DNA of 64,000 nucleotides from the NCBI GenBank assembly GCA_934254915.1, contig CAKQMH010000001.1:1-64000 (forward strand), given 5' to 3'. Every line of letters begins with the position of its first letter. Position 1 is the first letter of the stretch. Below, one piece after another: positions 17,331 through 25,736 of this stretch. The translations under genes and the position numbers were made by a program. This stretch comes from an uncultured Alphaproteobacteria bacterium. Its GTDB lineage: Bacteria > Pseudomonadota > Alphaproteobacteria > RF32 > CAG-239. Below the pieces are notes generated by a model that was not told where the DNA came from, searched no databases, and was given only the letters and a program-made list of their open reading frames with translations.

Positions 17331-18727
17331 AGCTTGTTTAACTCCGCATATAATATTTTGCCCACCTCATTATGAGGAATTTGCGCAATAAACCTGACAT
17401 CAAAAGCTGTAAAATTAAGATGCGTTTTATCAGCTACAAAACTCTTAACTTCTTTCACTTTATCTTCATCGGTAATAAAAATTTTCATTTTGTCATCAAT
17501 ACCGGTACACGCACATTCCAGATTATGGAAATAAGACTTAATCAGCCTTTCCGTTTCATCCAAGCCGACACGGTTACCAAATATTTTTAAGAATCTCTTT
17601 TTACGCCCGACAATATAATAATATCCTTCCTCGTCAAACATCGCCATATCACCGGTTTGCAACACGCCCCCTCGTTCATCACCTTTGGCTAAATCTTCGC
17701 CACAAGTCGCATAGCCTAATGTTACATTATCTCCCTGATAGGTCAGCTCACCAACCGTATTCGGCGTTGTGATTTTGCTACCGTCAGCATCAATCAGACT
17801 AAATTGTCCACCTGGAATGGCAATTCCCATTGAGCCGCATTTTTCGACAGCTTTTTCCGATGGCAAATATGCCATTCGCGCGGTTGCTTCGGCCTGTCCG
17901 TACATAACAATAAAGTTTTTTCCTTCCCGAGCGGCATATTCGGCAAATTTTTTATGCAGTTCCGGCTGCAGTTTTCCGCCGGCCTGTGTCATTGTGCGCA
18001 AATCAGGTAACTTACGACGGAAGAACATTAACCGATCCAACATCTCAAAAGTATAAGGAACACCGGATAATGATGTCGCTTTCTGCTCACTGAAAAAGTT
18101 CCAAAACTCGCGTTGCATAATTGTCTTATCGGTCAACAAAATCGTAGCGCCAACCGCCAAGTGTGAATTAATCACCGACAAGCCGAACGTATAATTCATC
18201 GGTAATGTTGTTATTGGGCGTTCAGTTGCATCAAGTTTCAGATACTCGACAATAGCCGCCGTATTTGATTGCAAGTTTGTATAGCTTTGGCGTACAAATT
18301 TCGGACTGCCCGTTGAACCTGAAGTTGTCAGCAATAAAGCCAATTCATCATTTAACTTATAGGTGTGTGATGCCGGCATTTTAAGCAAAACATATCCTGC
18401 TGAAGAGTAAACATTATCACCTGAAAAATCTCCGGCTTTTTCTTCCGGAAGCCACAAATAATCAGGCTTATACTGATTTAGAAAATTGTACAGCAATTCA
18501 CCATCGATATGTGCATCCAACATCAATGGTACAATATTATGATTCAAAAATGAAACATATCCGATTAATGAACCTATTGTATTAGTGCAAAGGCAAAAAA
18601 CCAATGACCGTGCAGTAATTTTTTGCCCCAGTTCATCACCTAAATCGGCCAAATCCCCATACGAAAAGCACTGTCCGTTATCAGTAATAACGGCGGTATT
18701 ATTTCTATATTTAAGCAAATCCCACAT
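17327..18727 (-). CDS. AMP-dependent acyl ligase (ANL superfamily)
   Basis: Adenylates a carboxylic acid and transfers it to a thiol, here most likely the phosphopantetheine of one of the two neighbouring carrier proteins. Core motifs are LLTTSGSTGSPKFV (about res 135-148), YGQAEATARM, GVLQTGDM, GRKKRFLKIFGNRV and the C-terminal NEVGKILYAEL with the catalytic lysine. About 466 aa, slightly short for the family. The stop of the preceding MBL gene and this start overlap as TGATG; a GTG one codon earlier is open. The substrate cannot be read from the sequence. Confidence 0.88.
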   Translation of the reverse strand: MWDLLKYRNNTAVITDNGQCFSYGDLADLGDELGQKITARSLVFCLCTNTIGSLIGYVSFLNHNIVPLMLDAHIDGELLYNFLNQYKPDYLWLPEEKAGDFSGDNVYSSAGYVLLKMPASHTYKLNDELALLLTTSGSTGSPKFVRQSYTNLQSNTAAIVEYLKLDATERPITTLPMNYTFGLSVINSHLAVGATILLTDKTIMQREFWNFFSEQKATSLSGVPYTFEMLDRLMFFRRKLPDLRTMTQAGGKLQPELHKKFAEYAAREGKNFIVMYGQAEATARMAYLPSEKAVEKCGSMGIAIPGGQFSLIDADGSKITTPNTVGELTYQGDNVTLGYATCGEDLAKGDERGGVLQTGDMAMFDEEGYYYIVGRKKRFLKIFGNRVGLDETERLIKSYFHNLECACTGIDDKMKIFITDEDKVKEVKSFVADKTHLNFTAFDVRFIAQIPHNEVGKILYAELNKL

Positions 18728-19419
18728 CACTGCACTTTCTCCCGCAATTCTTTCATTACAAAATCATCACCATGCCCCGGCAACACAAGAATATTATCAG
18801 ATAGTGCATCTAAATAAGGTTTAGTAATCTGATTATATTGTTTGGTATTTCCTCCTGGAAAACGGGTGATAACAGGCATATCTTTCAGCAAAGAGTCTCC
18901 GGTAAACACCGCTACATTGTTCCATGTAATACAGCAACTTCCTTGAGAGTGTCCTGGAGTATGGTAAAAAACAAATTCTTCCCCACACCAATTATATGCA
19001 AAATCTGTTTTAAATATGACATCTGCATGGCAAGAATACTCTTTAACGTTCTTAATAAATTCAGCCTCGTAGTTTGTTCCATTTTTTTCATCTTGAACAG
19101 CCAAAACAAAAGCTGTCATTAGTGGTCTGTTATTGCGTTTATTGAGTATTTTATTCGCACATTGCTCCTGGCAAATTAGCAATTTTTGGAAGTTCTTTTC
19201 TAATATCGGTATTCCACAAGTATGATCTTGATGCTCATGTGTCAGAAATATTGTAACCTCGCATACACCATTTGCCTTAATAAAATTAAGTGCTTCTTCA
19301 GATCCATTAGGGTCAATAACCAAAGCCTTTTCACCTTTTATAAGAACATACATATTTTCTTTAATATACGGAGACACAAAACGATATAAACTTCGATTAT
19401 TGACCGAAATACAGTACAT
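18727..19419 (-). CDS. Metallo-beta-lactamase-fold hydrolase
   Basis: A 230-residue MBL-fold protein with the metal-binding motif THEHQDHTCG (about res 60-69), a downstream histidine in YHTPGHSQGS, the aspartate in AVFTGDSLL and the last histidine in VLPGHGDD. This glyoxalase-II-like pattern suggests thioester or other ester hydrolysis. Set between an acyl carrier protein and an acyl ligase, a thioesterase or editing role is plausible but not shown. It overlaps the ligase by a few bases and starts 12 bases after the carrier-protein stop. Confidence 0.85.
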   Translation of the reverse strand: MYCISVNNRSLYRFVSPYIKENMYVLIKGEKALVIDPNGSEEALNFIKANGVCEVTIFLTHEHQDHTCGIPILEKNFQKLLICQEQCANKILNKRNNRPLMTAFVLAVQDEKNGTNYEAEFIKNVKEYSCHADVIFKTDFAYNWCGEEFVFYHTPGHSQGSCCITWNNVAVFTGDSLLKDMPVITRFPGGNTKQYNQITKPYLDALSDNILVLPGHGDDFVMKELREKVQ

Positions 19420-19431
19420 TAATTTTACCTT

Positions 19432-19674
19432 TTAAAATTCAATACCATATTTAGTTGATAAAATTTCTTTACCTTTTTCAAAGCTTGATAAATCAATAAT
19501 ATCATCTGTTTCCATCATAATATCAAAAGCATCTTCTAATGCGGCAATCAACCCCATATGTCCAACAGAATCCCAAGCTTCGATTGCTTGATACTTCAAT
19601 GTCTTTGCTGTTTCGTTATCAACATCAAAAGCTTCAACATAAGCGTTAATATATTTTTCCAAATTTTCAGACAT
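19432..19674 (-). CDS. Acyl carrier protein (first of two in the cluster)
   Basis: 80 residues, acidic, helical, with the phosphopantetheine serine S36 in EAWDSVGHMGLIAALEDAFD. The motif differs from the housekeeping DSLD consensus, as is usual for dedicated carrier proteins in secondary pathways. The ribosome site AAGGAGAT precedes the ATG. It sits between the transketolase-like genes and the MBL hydrolase. It probably carries the acid activated by the neighbouring ligase or the product of the KASIII-like enzyme. Confidence 0.9.
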   Translation of the reverse strand: MSENLEKYINAYVEAFDVDNETAKTLKYQAIEAWDSVGHMGLIAALEDAFDIMMETDDIIDLSSFEKGKEILSTKYGIEF

Positions 19675-19688
19675 TTTTATCTCCTTGT

Positions 19689-20660
19689 TTAGTTTGTTTC
19701 TTGAAACCTTTGTATAATTTTAGGGGCAATTTGCGATGCCGTCAGCTGACATTCATTTAGCAGATATGCATAATCTCCGGCTTTAGGAAATTTATCAGGA
19801 ATTCCAATTATCATTTGTACCGGAGCATTATCAAATGTCGTCTTATACTCAGCAACAGCAGAACCCAACCCACCTATACAAAAATGTTCTTCCATTGTAA
19901 CAATCATTTTATGGTTAGAAAAAAGTGTGTTTAACAATGCAGTATCCAGCGGCTTTATTGTGTGCATATCAACAACCGTTGCTGAAATATTCTCACGTGC
20001 AAGAACACGAGCCGTGCGAACAGCTTCATTGACCATACTTCCTGTTGCAATCAAAGCGACATCCGTTCCATTTTTCAAAACAACCCCTTTTCCAATTTTA
20101 AAATCGAAATCTTCTTTATAAACAGGGGCAAAACCGTTTGTACCCGTTAATCGAATGTAGCATGGACCATTTATTTCCGCCGCTGCACAAACAGCTTTAT
20201 ACGTTTCAACTCCATCAGCGGGAGAAAGAACAGTCATATTCGGAATTGTGCGTGTAATCGCCAAATCTTCCAATCCGAAATGTGTATTTCCAACAACTCC
20301 TCCTGCAAGGCCACTCATTAGACCTACAACTTTAACGTTCAAATTCATATAGCCTAATTGCGTTCTCAGCATTTCATAACATCGCATTGACGCAAACGGA
20401 GCAAAAGTTGTCGCAAAAACCGTTTTCCCGACAGAAGCCAATCCTGCTGCAATTCCTACCATGTTTTGTTCAGCTATACCAACGTTAATAATCTTGTTAG
20501 GCGCTTGCTTTTTAAAATCTACCAATCTGGCCGAACCTGTAACATCTGCTGTCAACACCATTAAATCATCCATTTGAGGTTCAATATCAGTTAGAGCTTG
20601 TCCAAACACCCCACGAGAAGATATACGAGAAAAATTTTGAACAGTTTTTATATCAAACAT
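19689..20660 (-). CDS. Transketolase-like protein, C-terminal subunit
   Basis: The start MFDIKTVQNF follows GGAGGA, and the coding frame overlaps the N-terminal subunit by eight bases. The 323-residue protein has the pyrimidine-binding domain with the conserved GIAEQNMVGIAAGLA (about res 55-70) and the C-terminal domain (IKPLDTALL, TMEEHFCIGGLGSAVAEY). With the next gene it rebuilds a split transketolase/DXS-like thiamine-diphosphate enzyme. Split transketolases in surface-glycan clusters are thought to transfer two-carbon ketol units, or to act as acyloin synthases, on unusual acceptors. Confidence 0.9.
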   Translation of the reverse strand: MFDIKTVQNFSRISSRGVFGQALTDIEPQMDDLMVLTADVTGSARLVDFKKQAPNKIINVGIAEQNMVGIAAGLASVGKTVFATTFAPFASMRCYEMLRTQLGYMNLNVKVVGLMSGLAGGVVGNTHFGLEDLAITRTIPNMTVLSPADGVETYKAVCAAAEINGPCYIRLTGTNGFAPVYKEDFDFKIGKGVVLKNGTDVALIATGSMVNEAVRTARVLARENISATVVDMHTIKPLDTALLNTLFSNHKMIVTMEEHFCIGGLGSAVAEYKTTFDNAPVQMIIGIPDKFPKAGDYAYLLNECQLTASQIAPKIIQRFQETN

Positions 20661-21459
20661 TCTGCTTGTCCTCCAATTCAGCACAAGCAACATCATATTG
20701 TTCCTGTGACAATTTGTTATGATGCCATTCGGGATTTTTTTCCATAAAAGAAACACCTTTTCCCTTAACCGTATGAGCAATGATAGCCAATGGCTTTCCG
20801 TTTCTTTTTATTTTTAATGCGTTTTCAATTTCATCAAAATTATGTCCATCAATGTCAATAGTTTGCCAACCAAATGATTTCAATTTTTCTCCCCAATCAA
20901 AAACAGGCATCACATCTTTCGAAAATCCATCTAATTGCATTTGATTATCGTCAATAATTACACAAATTGAAGCAACTTTTTTGTGACCAGCAAACATTGC
21001 GGCCTCCCAAAAAGCGCCCTCATTAATTTCACCATTTCCGACCATTACATATATATTACTTTTACCATCCAGCCCCAATGCTTGTCCGACAGCAAATGAC
21101 AATCCCAAACCTAAGCTACCGCTTGAAAGTTCAATGCCATATTCTGTTTTTCTGACACAATGTGACGGGAAATCACCACCATTTGCATTAAATGATAAAA
21201 GCTGCTCATGAGTAATAAAGCCAAATTCGCACAAAGTAGCATACAGAGCCTGTGCACAATGCCCTTTACTTAAAATAAATCTATCTCGTTCTTTATCTGC
21301 CGGATTTTTAACATCATAATGCATAATTTTTCCAAATAACACTGCCATAATATCAGCCATTGACAGAGAGCCGCCGAAGTGTCCACCTCTAACCCCGCAC
21401 GCTAGACCAGCATCTAAAATATTTCGCCGAATGTTTTTTGCTATAATTTCTAAATTCAT
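20653..21459 (-). CDS. Transketolase-like protein, N-terminal subunit
   Basis: This is the thiamine-diphosphate-binding half. The start MNLEIIAKNI at 21457-21459 follows GGGGA; a GTG eight codons earlier is also open. Diagnostic stretches are GVRGGHFGGSLSMADIMAVL (about 22-41), RFILSKGHCAQALYA, SSGSLGLGLSFAVGQAL and the TPP motif VGNGEINEGAFWEA..DDNQMQLDG. About 268 aa, matching the usual split form. It pairs with the overlapping C-terminal subunit. The neighbours make a pentose-phosphate role unlikely. Confidence 0.9.
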   Translation of the reverse strand: MNLEIIAKNIRRNILDAGLACGVRGGHFGGSLSMADIMAVLFGKIMHYDVKNPADKERDRFILSKGHCAQALYATLCEFGFITHEQLLSFNANGGDFPSHCVRKTEYGIELSSGSLGLGLSFAVGQALGLDGKSNIYVMVGNGEINEGAFWEAAMFAGHKKVASICVIIDDNQMQLDGFSKDVMPVFDWGEKLKSFGWQTIDIDGHNFDEIENALKIKRNGKPLAIIAHTVKGKGVSFMEKNPEWHHNKLSQEQYDVACAELEDKQNV

Positions 21460-21472
21460 TCCATTTTCCCCA

Positions 21473-22210
21473 TTAAAGTCCACCTGTAACCTTAATTATT
21501 TCACCCGTCATATATGAAGAAGCATCAGATGCTAAAAACACAACAGTTTTTGCTACTTCATCAGGTTGCCCAATTCGCCCTAATTTTGATAGCTCAATAT
21601 TTTTATTTATAACATCTTGATTCATATATGACATCATGTCAGTTTGAATAAAGCCAGGAGCAACAGCATTAACACGTATTCCTGATTTCCCCAATTCTGC
21701 AGCCAAAGATTGAGTCAAAGAAGCAACGGCAGCTTTTGTCATTCCATAAACAGACCTGCCAATATCTCCTCGCAAACCTGAAATTGATGATACATTAATA
21801 ATGTTTCCAGATTTTTGGCGCACCATAATTTTGCTAATATACTGAGTTAACAAAAACAAAGAAAAAACATTAACTTCAAATTCATTGCGCAACATTGTTT
21901 CAGATGACATCTGAAACAATACATTATCTGTAACTCCGGCATTATTAACCAAAATATCCACCGGCATCTTATTCGCAATAATTTTATGTACTTCATTTTT
22001 CATCGCATCAGCATTAGTCATATCAAAAAACATAGGCATTATAGAAACCCCATATTTCTGTGATACTGCGGATATCATTTGCATAAATTCTGGAGTTTCT
22101 TCGCGTGCATGTGCAATTATATTTGCCCCATTTTTAGCAAACTCTTCTACAAAAGACTTACCTAACCCTCGTGATGTTCCTGTAATTAGAGCAGTTTTAT
22201 TTTTTAGCAT
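21473..22210 (-). CDS. FabG-like short-chain dehydrogenase/reductase
   Basis: A classical SDR of 245 aa: cofactor loop TGTSRGLGKSF (res 10-20), NNAGVTDNV (about 90-98), the catalytic serine in NVSSISGLRG, Y-x3-K in SVYGMTKAAVAS and the C-terminal VAPGFIQTDMM. It is very close in pattern to 3-oxoacyl-ACP reductase FabG. In this context it most likely reduces a 3-keto intermediate held on a carrier protein. It starts three bases after the dehydratase stop. Confidence 0.9.
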   Translation of the reverse strand: MLKNKTALITGTSRGLGKSFVEEFAKNGANIIAHAREETPEFMQMISAVSQKYGVSIMPMFFDMTNADAMKNEVHKIIANKMPVDILVNNAGVTDNVLFQMSSETMLRNEFEVNVFSLFLLTQYISKIMVRQKSGNIINVSSISGLRGDIGRSVYGMTKAAVASLTQSLAAELGKSGIRVNAVAPGFIQTDMMSYMNQDVINKNIELSKLGRIGQPDEVAKTVVFLASDASSYMTGEIIKVTGGL

Positions 22211-22213
22211 TTC

Positions 22214-22702
22214 CTATTCCTTATTTTTAGGTGACAAAGATTTAAGTATTCTAGGAACAACCATGTCAAATTTTGCTACACAAACGCAAACTTTCTTTCC
22301 TTCTCGCATGACATAAGCACTTCCTTCTGCAGCAATTATTCCTCTCTTCATAGATACTATTTCTACATTAGTTAGCAATTGTTCACCTGGATAAACAGCT
22401 GAAATTAAATTTACATCTCTAAACCTTTTTGCATAAACAAAATCAACATTTAAGGATTTGTTTGAATATACAATCAATGCTGCCGTTTGCATAATACTTT
22501 CCAACGTAAACACTCCTGGAACAACCGGATTTCCAGGAAAATGACAAGCAAAGAACCATTCATTATGCGTAAAATTTTTCACACCTTTTGCTGATTTACC
22601 AGAGATAATTTCTGCTTGATCTACAAAAACATATGGTGCTCTATCAGCTAAAATTGTTTCTATATTTTTATAGTTCACATATACAATATTGCTATCATTC
22701 AT
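22214..22702 (-). CDS. FabZ-like 3-hydroxyacyl-ACP dehydratase (hotdog fold)
   Basis: The start MNDSNIVYVN (22702) is preceded by AAAAGGCG and overlaps the end of the KASIII-like gene by eight bases; a longer frame from 22741 is less likely. The hotdog active site is clear: CHFPGNPVVPGVFTLESI, with the catalytic histidine (about 54) and glutamate (about 68). About 162 aa. It would dehydrate a 3-hydroxyacyl-carrier intermediate made by the KASIII-like synthase and an SDR. Confidence 0.88.
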   Translation of the reverse strand: MNDSNIVYVNYKNIETILADRAPYVFVDQAEIISGKSAKGVKNFTHNEWFFACHFPGNPVVPGVFTLESIMQTAALIVYSNKSLNVDFVYAKRFRDVNLISAVYPGEQLLTNVEIVSMKRGIIAAEGSAYVMREGKKVCVCVAKFDMVVPRILKSLSPKNKE

Positions 22703-23825
22703 TTTTAAACGCCTTTTTCCAATATTCAATAAGATCTTCACGTTTTTCTTTTGGAGTGAACGGATATTGTTCTATTCCTAAATTTTTAACATTTTCAAAA
22801 TTAATAATAGCATTTCCCCAACTTAACCCTACTCCAAAAGTACAAAGTAAAATATTTTTTACATTTTTTCCCCAAAGAGCATCACATACATTAACAGCAA
22901 CAGCAGCAGTTGCACAATTTGCATACTTAGTAAAAGTTTCCGATGAATACTTTTCCATCGGTAATTCAGCTATTTTTGCAATATTTTGAATAATTTGCTT
23001 GTTTGCTTGATGAATACCAACAAAATCTATATCATTAATACTTTTTTCTGCATATTGTAATAATTCCTTCAAAGTTTTGGGCGCTACTTCCATTGAAAAC
23101 TTAAAAACATTCATACCATTTATATAGTTCTCCCACAAATGCCATACATTATTAGCCTTATCACGCACCTCCAAATTAATTAAATCTTCTTTAATCTTTA
23201 ATTTAAATCCTCCTGCTGGGCTTATAATATTTTTATACTCTTTTCCACAACATCCTGTATAGAACCACGACTCTGTTAATTTATCCGTATATTCAACATA
23301 CGTAGCGACAACAGCATCTCCGAACAAAATATTGGTCAACCGATTACGGATATCACTATCTTTACTAGATATATCACCAACTAGAACAAGAGCATTTTTA
23401 ATTGCGCCAGATTCAATCATTGAACTAGCAACAAGCAACGCATGAACATATCCTGTACACCCATAGCCATGAGTATCAATAGCTGTACAGGTATTATCTA
23501 AATTTAACAACCCTTGTAAAATACAAGCCGTTGGCGGATAATTATAATCATGTGACGTTGAGGCAACTAAAATTAAATCAATATTTTTTCGTTCAATTTC
23601 TGCCTCGCTAATCAGTCGATTTGCCGCAACTTCACATAAATCACACGTTGTTACCCCCTCTTCAACAACATGCCTAATACCTAGACCTAAGATTTTTTTT
23701 ATACGTTCTAGCTTTTTAGGATCATTATCATAATATTGAATCTCGTCATCAATATTAATAAAATTTTCAGGAACAACACCTGCTATTGCTGTAATTTTGA
23801 CATGATTGAACTTTGATTTTGACAT
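22695..23825 (-). CDS. 3-oxoacyl-ACP synthase III-like enzyme
   Basis: A 376-residue thiolase-fold condensing enzyme of the FabH/KASIII type. The triad is present: C123 in THGYGCTGYVHAL, H272 in VGIHQANKQI and N303 in KYANCATAAVAV. RIKKILGLGIRHVVEEGVTT and VASTSHDYNYPPTA are also typical. It is longer than housekeeping FabH (about 320 aa) because of a C-terminal extension. The window holds no KASI/II partner, so the pathway may make only one condensation, for example extending a starter acid by two carbons on one of the carrier proteins. The region is noticeably AT-rich compared with its neighbours. Confidence 0.9.
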   Translation of the reverse strand: MSKSKFNHVKITAIAGVVPENFINIDDEIQYYDNDPKKLERIKKILGLGIRHVVEEGVTTCDLCEVAANRLISEAEIERKNIDLILVASTSHDYNYPPTACILQGLLNLDNTCTAIDTHGYGCTGYVHALLVASSMIESGAIKNALVLVGDISSKDSDIRNRLTNILFGDAVVATYVEYTDKLTESWFYTGCCGKEYKNIISPAGGFKLKIKEDLINLEVRDKANNVWHLWENYINGMNVFKFSMEVAPKTLKELLQYAEKSINDIDFVGIHQANKQIIQNIAKIAELPMEKYSSETFTKYANCATAAVAVNVCDALWGKNVKNILLCTFGVGLSWGNAIINFENVKNLGIEQYPFTPKEKREDLIEYWKKAFKNE

Positions 23826-23828
23826 CTG

Positions 23829-24563
23829 TTAAATCACTCCACAGTCAATAATATAATTTTGAGCTGTTATCCAATCGGTTTTATCGGATAAAAGAAATGC
23901 TATTACATTTGCAACGTCTTCTGGGTTACCAATTCCAAATGGGTATTTTCCGTCTGCGTATTGGCGTTCAATATCTCCGACCATATTTGTGGCTATCAAA
24001 GTCGGAGAAACGCAATTTACGCGTATTCCGTATGGTGCGAGTTCACGGGCAATGGACCGCATCGTCGCAATCAAAGCCCCTTTAGAACCGGCGTATTCTG
24101 TCATCCCCGGATCGCAATGCACGCCGCCGGCGGAAGCAATACAAACAATTGAAGAACATCTTCCGTTGTTATTTCGTTTGTCTGCAAATCCTTTCGTCAT
24201 AAAAACGGGAGCAAAATAGTTGATATCGAATATTTTGTGCATATAGTCGAAATCAACAGCTTTTAACGGTTGAATATGGCCTATCCCGGCACAATAAGCC
24301 ATTCCCTGAAACTTGCCGTACTTGTCTTTCAACGCTTTGACATAAGCGGGCAAGCCGTCAATATCTTCCGTTAAATCCTTTTGTTCCAAAAAGACTTTTT
24401 CGGGGTGTTTCGCTTTGGCTTTCATCGCTTCAAGCCGTTCTTGATTGCGTCCGATGCCGATGACCGACGCGCCCAATTCGTTCAACAGTAAAGCTGTCGC
24501 CTCGCCCAATCCTGACGAAGCTCCAGTAACAATAAAACGTTGTTCTGAATTAAATGAAATCAT
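23829..24563 (-). CDS. Short-chain dehydrogenase/reductase
   Basis: A classical SDR of 244 aa: VTGASSGLGEATALL (res 12-26), AYCAGIGHIQPL (about 85-96), the serine in CIASAGGV, Y-x3-K in TEYAGSKGALIA and CVSPTLIATNM. It starts four bases from the stop of the second carrier protein, so the two genes are tightly linked. Base composition is more GC-rich than in the KASIII/dehydratase genes next to it, which hints that the module was pieced together. The substrate is unknown; 3-ketoacyl-ACP or a keto-sugar are both possible. Confidence 0.88.
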   Translation of the reverse strand: MISFNSEQRFIVTGASSGLGEATALLLNELGASVIGIGRNQERLEAMKAKAKHPEKVFLEQKDLTEDIDGLPAYVKALKDKYGKFQGMAYCAGIGHIQPLKAVDFDYMHKIFDINYFAPVFMTKGFADKRNNNGRCSSIVCIASAGGVHCDPGMTEYAGSKGALIATMRSIARELAPYGIRVNCVSPTLIATNMVGDIERQYADGKYPFGIGNPEDVANVIAFLLSDKTDWITAQNYIIDCGVI

Positions 24564-24566
24564 AAG

Positions 24567-24785
24567 TCACAGCCCCGCTTTTCTTGCAATATCACCAATA
24601 GTTTTCAACTCACGATAATCTTTTATACTGGTTCTCATTCCAAAATTTCTTTCCAAAAAGGCCATGGTTGCCATGATAGAAAGGGAATCCCATTCATCCA
24701 AATCCTCAAGAACAGTATCCATCGACAACTCATCTTCTGTTTGCAAAACATCTTGCATTTCTGTTAAAAACTCTTGCGTATTCAT
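24567..24785 (-). CDS. Acyl carrier protein (second in the cluster)
   Basis: The start MNTQEFLTEM follows AAGGAGAATAAGA. The 72-residue acidic protein carries the phosphopantetheine serine S34 in LDEWDSLSIMATMAF, followed by the usual helix III. It lies directly between an N-acyltransferase (GNAT) gene and an SDR gene, an arrangement that suggests the carrier delivers its acyl group to an amino sugar. Confidence 0.9.
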   Translation of the reverse strand: MNTQEFLTEMQDVLQTEDELSMDTVLEDLDEWDSLSIMATMAFLERNFGMRTSIKDYRELKTIGDIARKAGL

Positions 24786-24802
24786 TCTTATTCTCCTTGT
24801 TT

Positions 24803-25336
24803 TTATAATACATTCCACAAAAACTGCTTATGTTGATTGTATTCATCTCTTGTTATTTCAAAGAAATAGTCAATATCATTTTCAGCAACTATTTTAGCAC
24901 CTGTTAATTGATGGAAACGAACAACTTTTTTATTACCCTTACGAACATCAAAACAATCTTTTTCGAAACCTATTTTTTCAAAAGCCATTTCTCTAGCTAG
25001 CAAATTTCCTTCCAAACTTTCTTCTGGCAAAGAACCCGTTTTCATCAACCAACTACCTCCTGTATATTGTTTACCTTTTACATCATAGATTCTACTTGTC
25101 CCTAAAGGTTCGCCTTTTTTATTTTCAATGATGAAATACCATTCATCGTCAAGCGTTTTATAACGTTTCATATACTCAATTTGTTTATTCAAATCCGGAT
25201 CGGTCTGATGAATAAAACGCGATTTTTTCGGATCTGTACGCAACGCTAAGATGAATGCAGCATCCTCAATTTCGGCTTCACGCAGATTGACATATTTCCC
25301 TTCCAATGGTTTAAAATCGTGTGTGTTTTTAATCAT
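24803..25336 (-). CDS. GNAT-family N-acyltransferase
   Basis: A 177-residue GNAT: an N-terminal LREAEIEDAAFILALRTDP (about res 18-36), a central EWYFIIENKKGEPLGTSRIY, an acyl-donor-binding region NLLAREMAFEKIGF, and RKGNKKVVRFHQLTGAKIV. Its first eight bases overlap the fdtA-like stop. Next to an FdtA-type ketoisomerase and a DegT aminotransferase, it most likely acylates the 3-amino group of a dTDP-3-amino-3,6-dideoxyhexose. Known FdtC/QdtC enzymes are usually left-handed beta-helix proteins, so a GNAT followed by its own carrier protein is unusual. Confidence 0.82.
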   Translation of the reverse strand: MIKNTHDFKPLEGKYVNLREAEIEDAAFILALRTDPKKSRFIHQTDPDLNKQIEYMKRYKTLDDEWYFIIENKKGEPLGTSRIYDVKGKQYTGGSWLMKTGSLPEESLEGNLLAREMAFEKIGFEKDCFDVRKGNKKVVRFHQLTGAKIVAENDIDYFFEITRDEYNQHKQFLWNVL

Positions 25337-25736
25337 TTTTCTCTGCTTTCAAAAAGTCGTTATAATCTCGGATATAATCGGTTTCATCATAATAGGCGTC
25401 TGCCAAAACCATTAGCACACAATCCGGTGTGAAATTATGCATTTCGCGCCAAACTAGACCCTCAATCAATAATCCTTCATCAGGTTTGCTCAAATGATAA
25501 GTTTCACTTTTTCCTTGATATTCTACTTTAATGTCGCACCCCCCTGAGATTACAATCAAAACCTGTCTCAATCTTCTGTGAGCATGAAACCCGCGTGAAA
25601 CCCCTTGTTTGGTATTAAAAATATAATACACGCGTTTAACATCAAATGGTAAGTTATGTTCATTTTCCAGAGCAATTAATGAGCCGCGATTGTCGCCATG
25701 GATAACAAATTTTTGCAAAGATACCGATGCTGTCAT
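25329..25736 (-). CDS. dTDP-4-keto-6-deoxyhexose 3,4-ketoisomerase (FdtA/QdtA-type cupin)
   Basis: A 135-residue single-cupin protein of the WxcM C-terminal/FdtA/QdtA type. The active-site strand RGFHAHRRLRQVLIVISG (about res 48-65) and the LIEGLVWREMHNFTPDCVLM and YDETDYIRDYNDFL tails are characteristic. These enzymes move the keto group of dTDP-4-keto-6-deoxyglucose from C4 to C3 for later amination. Its start overlaps the glycosyltransferase stop (TAATG). FdtA and QdtA products differ at C4; I cannot tell which applies. Confidence 0.9.
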   Translation of the reverse strand: MTASVSLQKFVIHGDNRGSLIALENEHNLPFDVKRVYYIFNTKQGVSRGFHAHRRLRQVLIVISGGCDIKVEYQGKSETYHLSKPDEGLLIEGLVWREMHNFTPDCVLMVLADAYYDETDYIRDYNDFLKAEKND

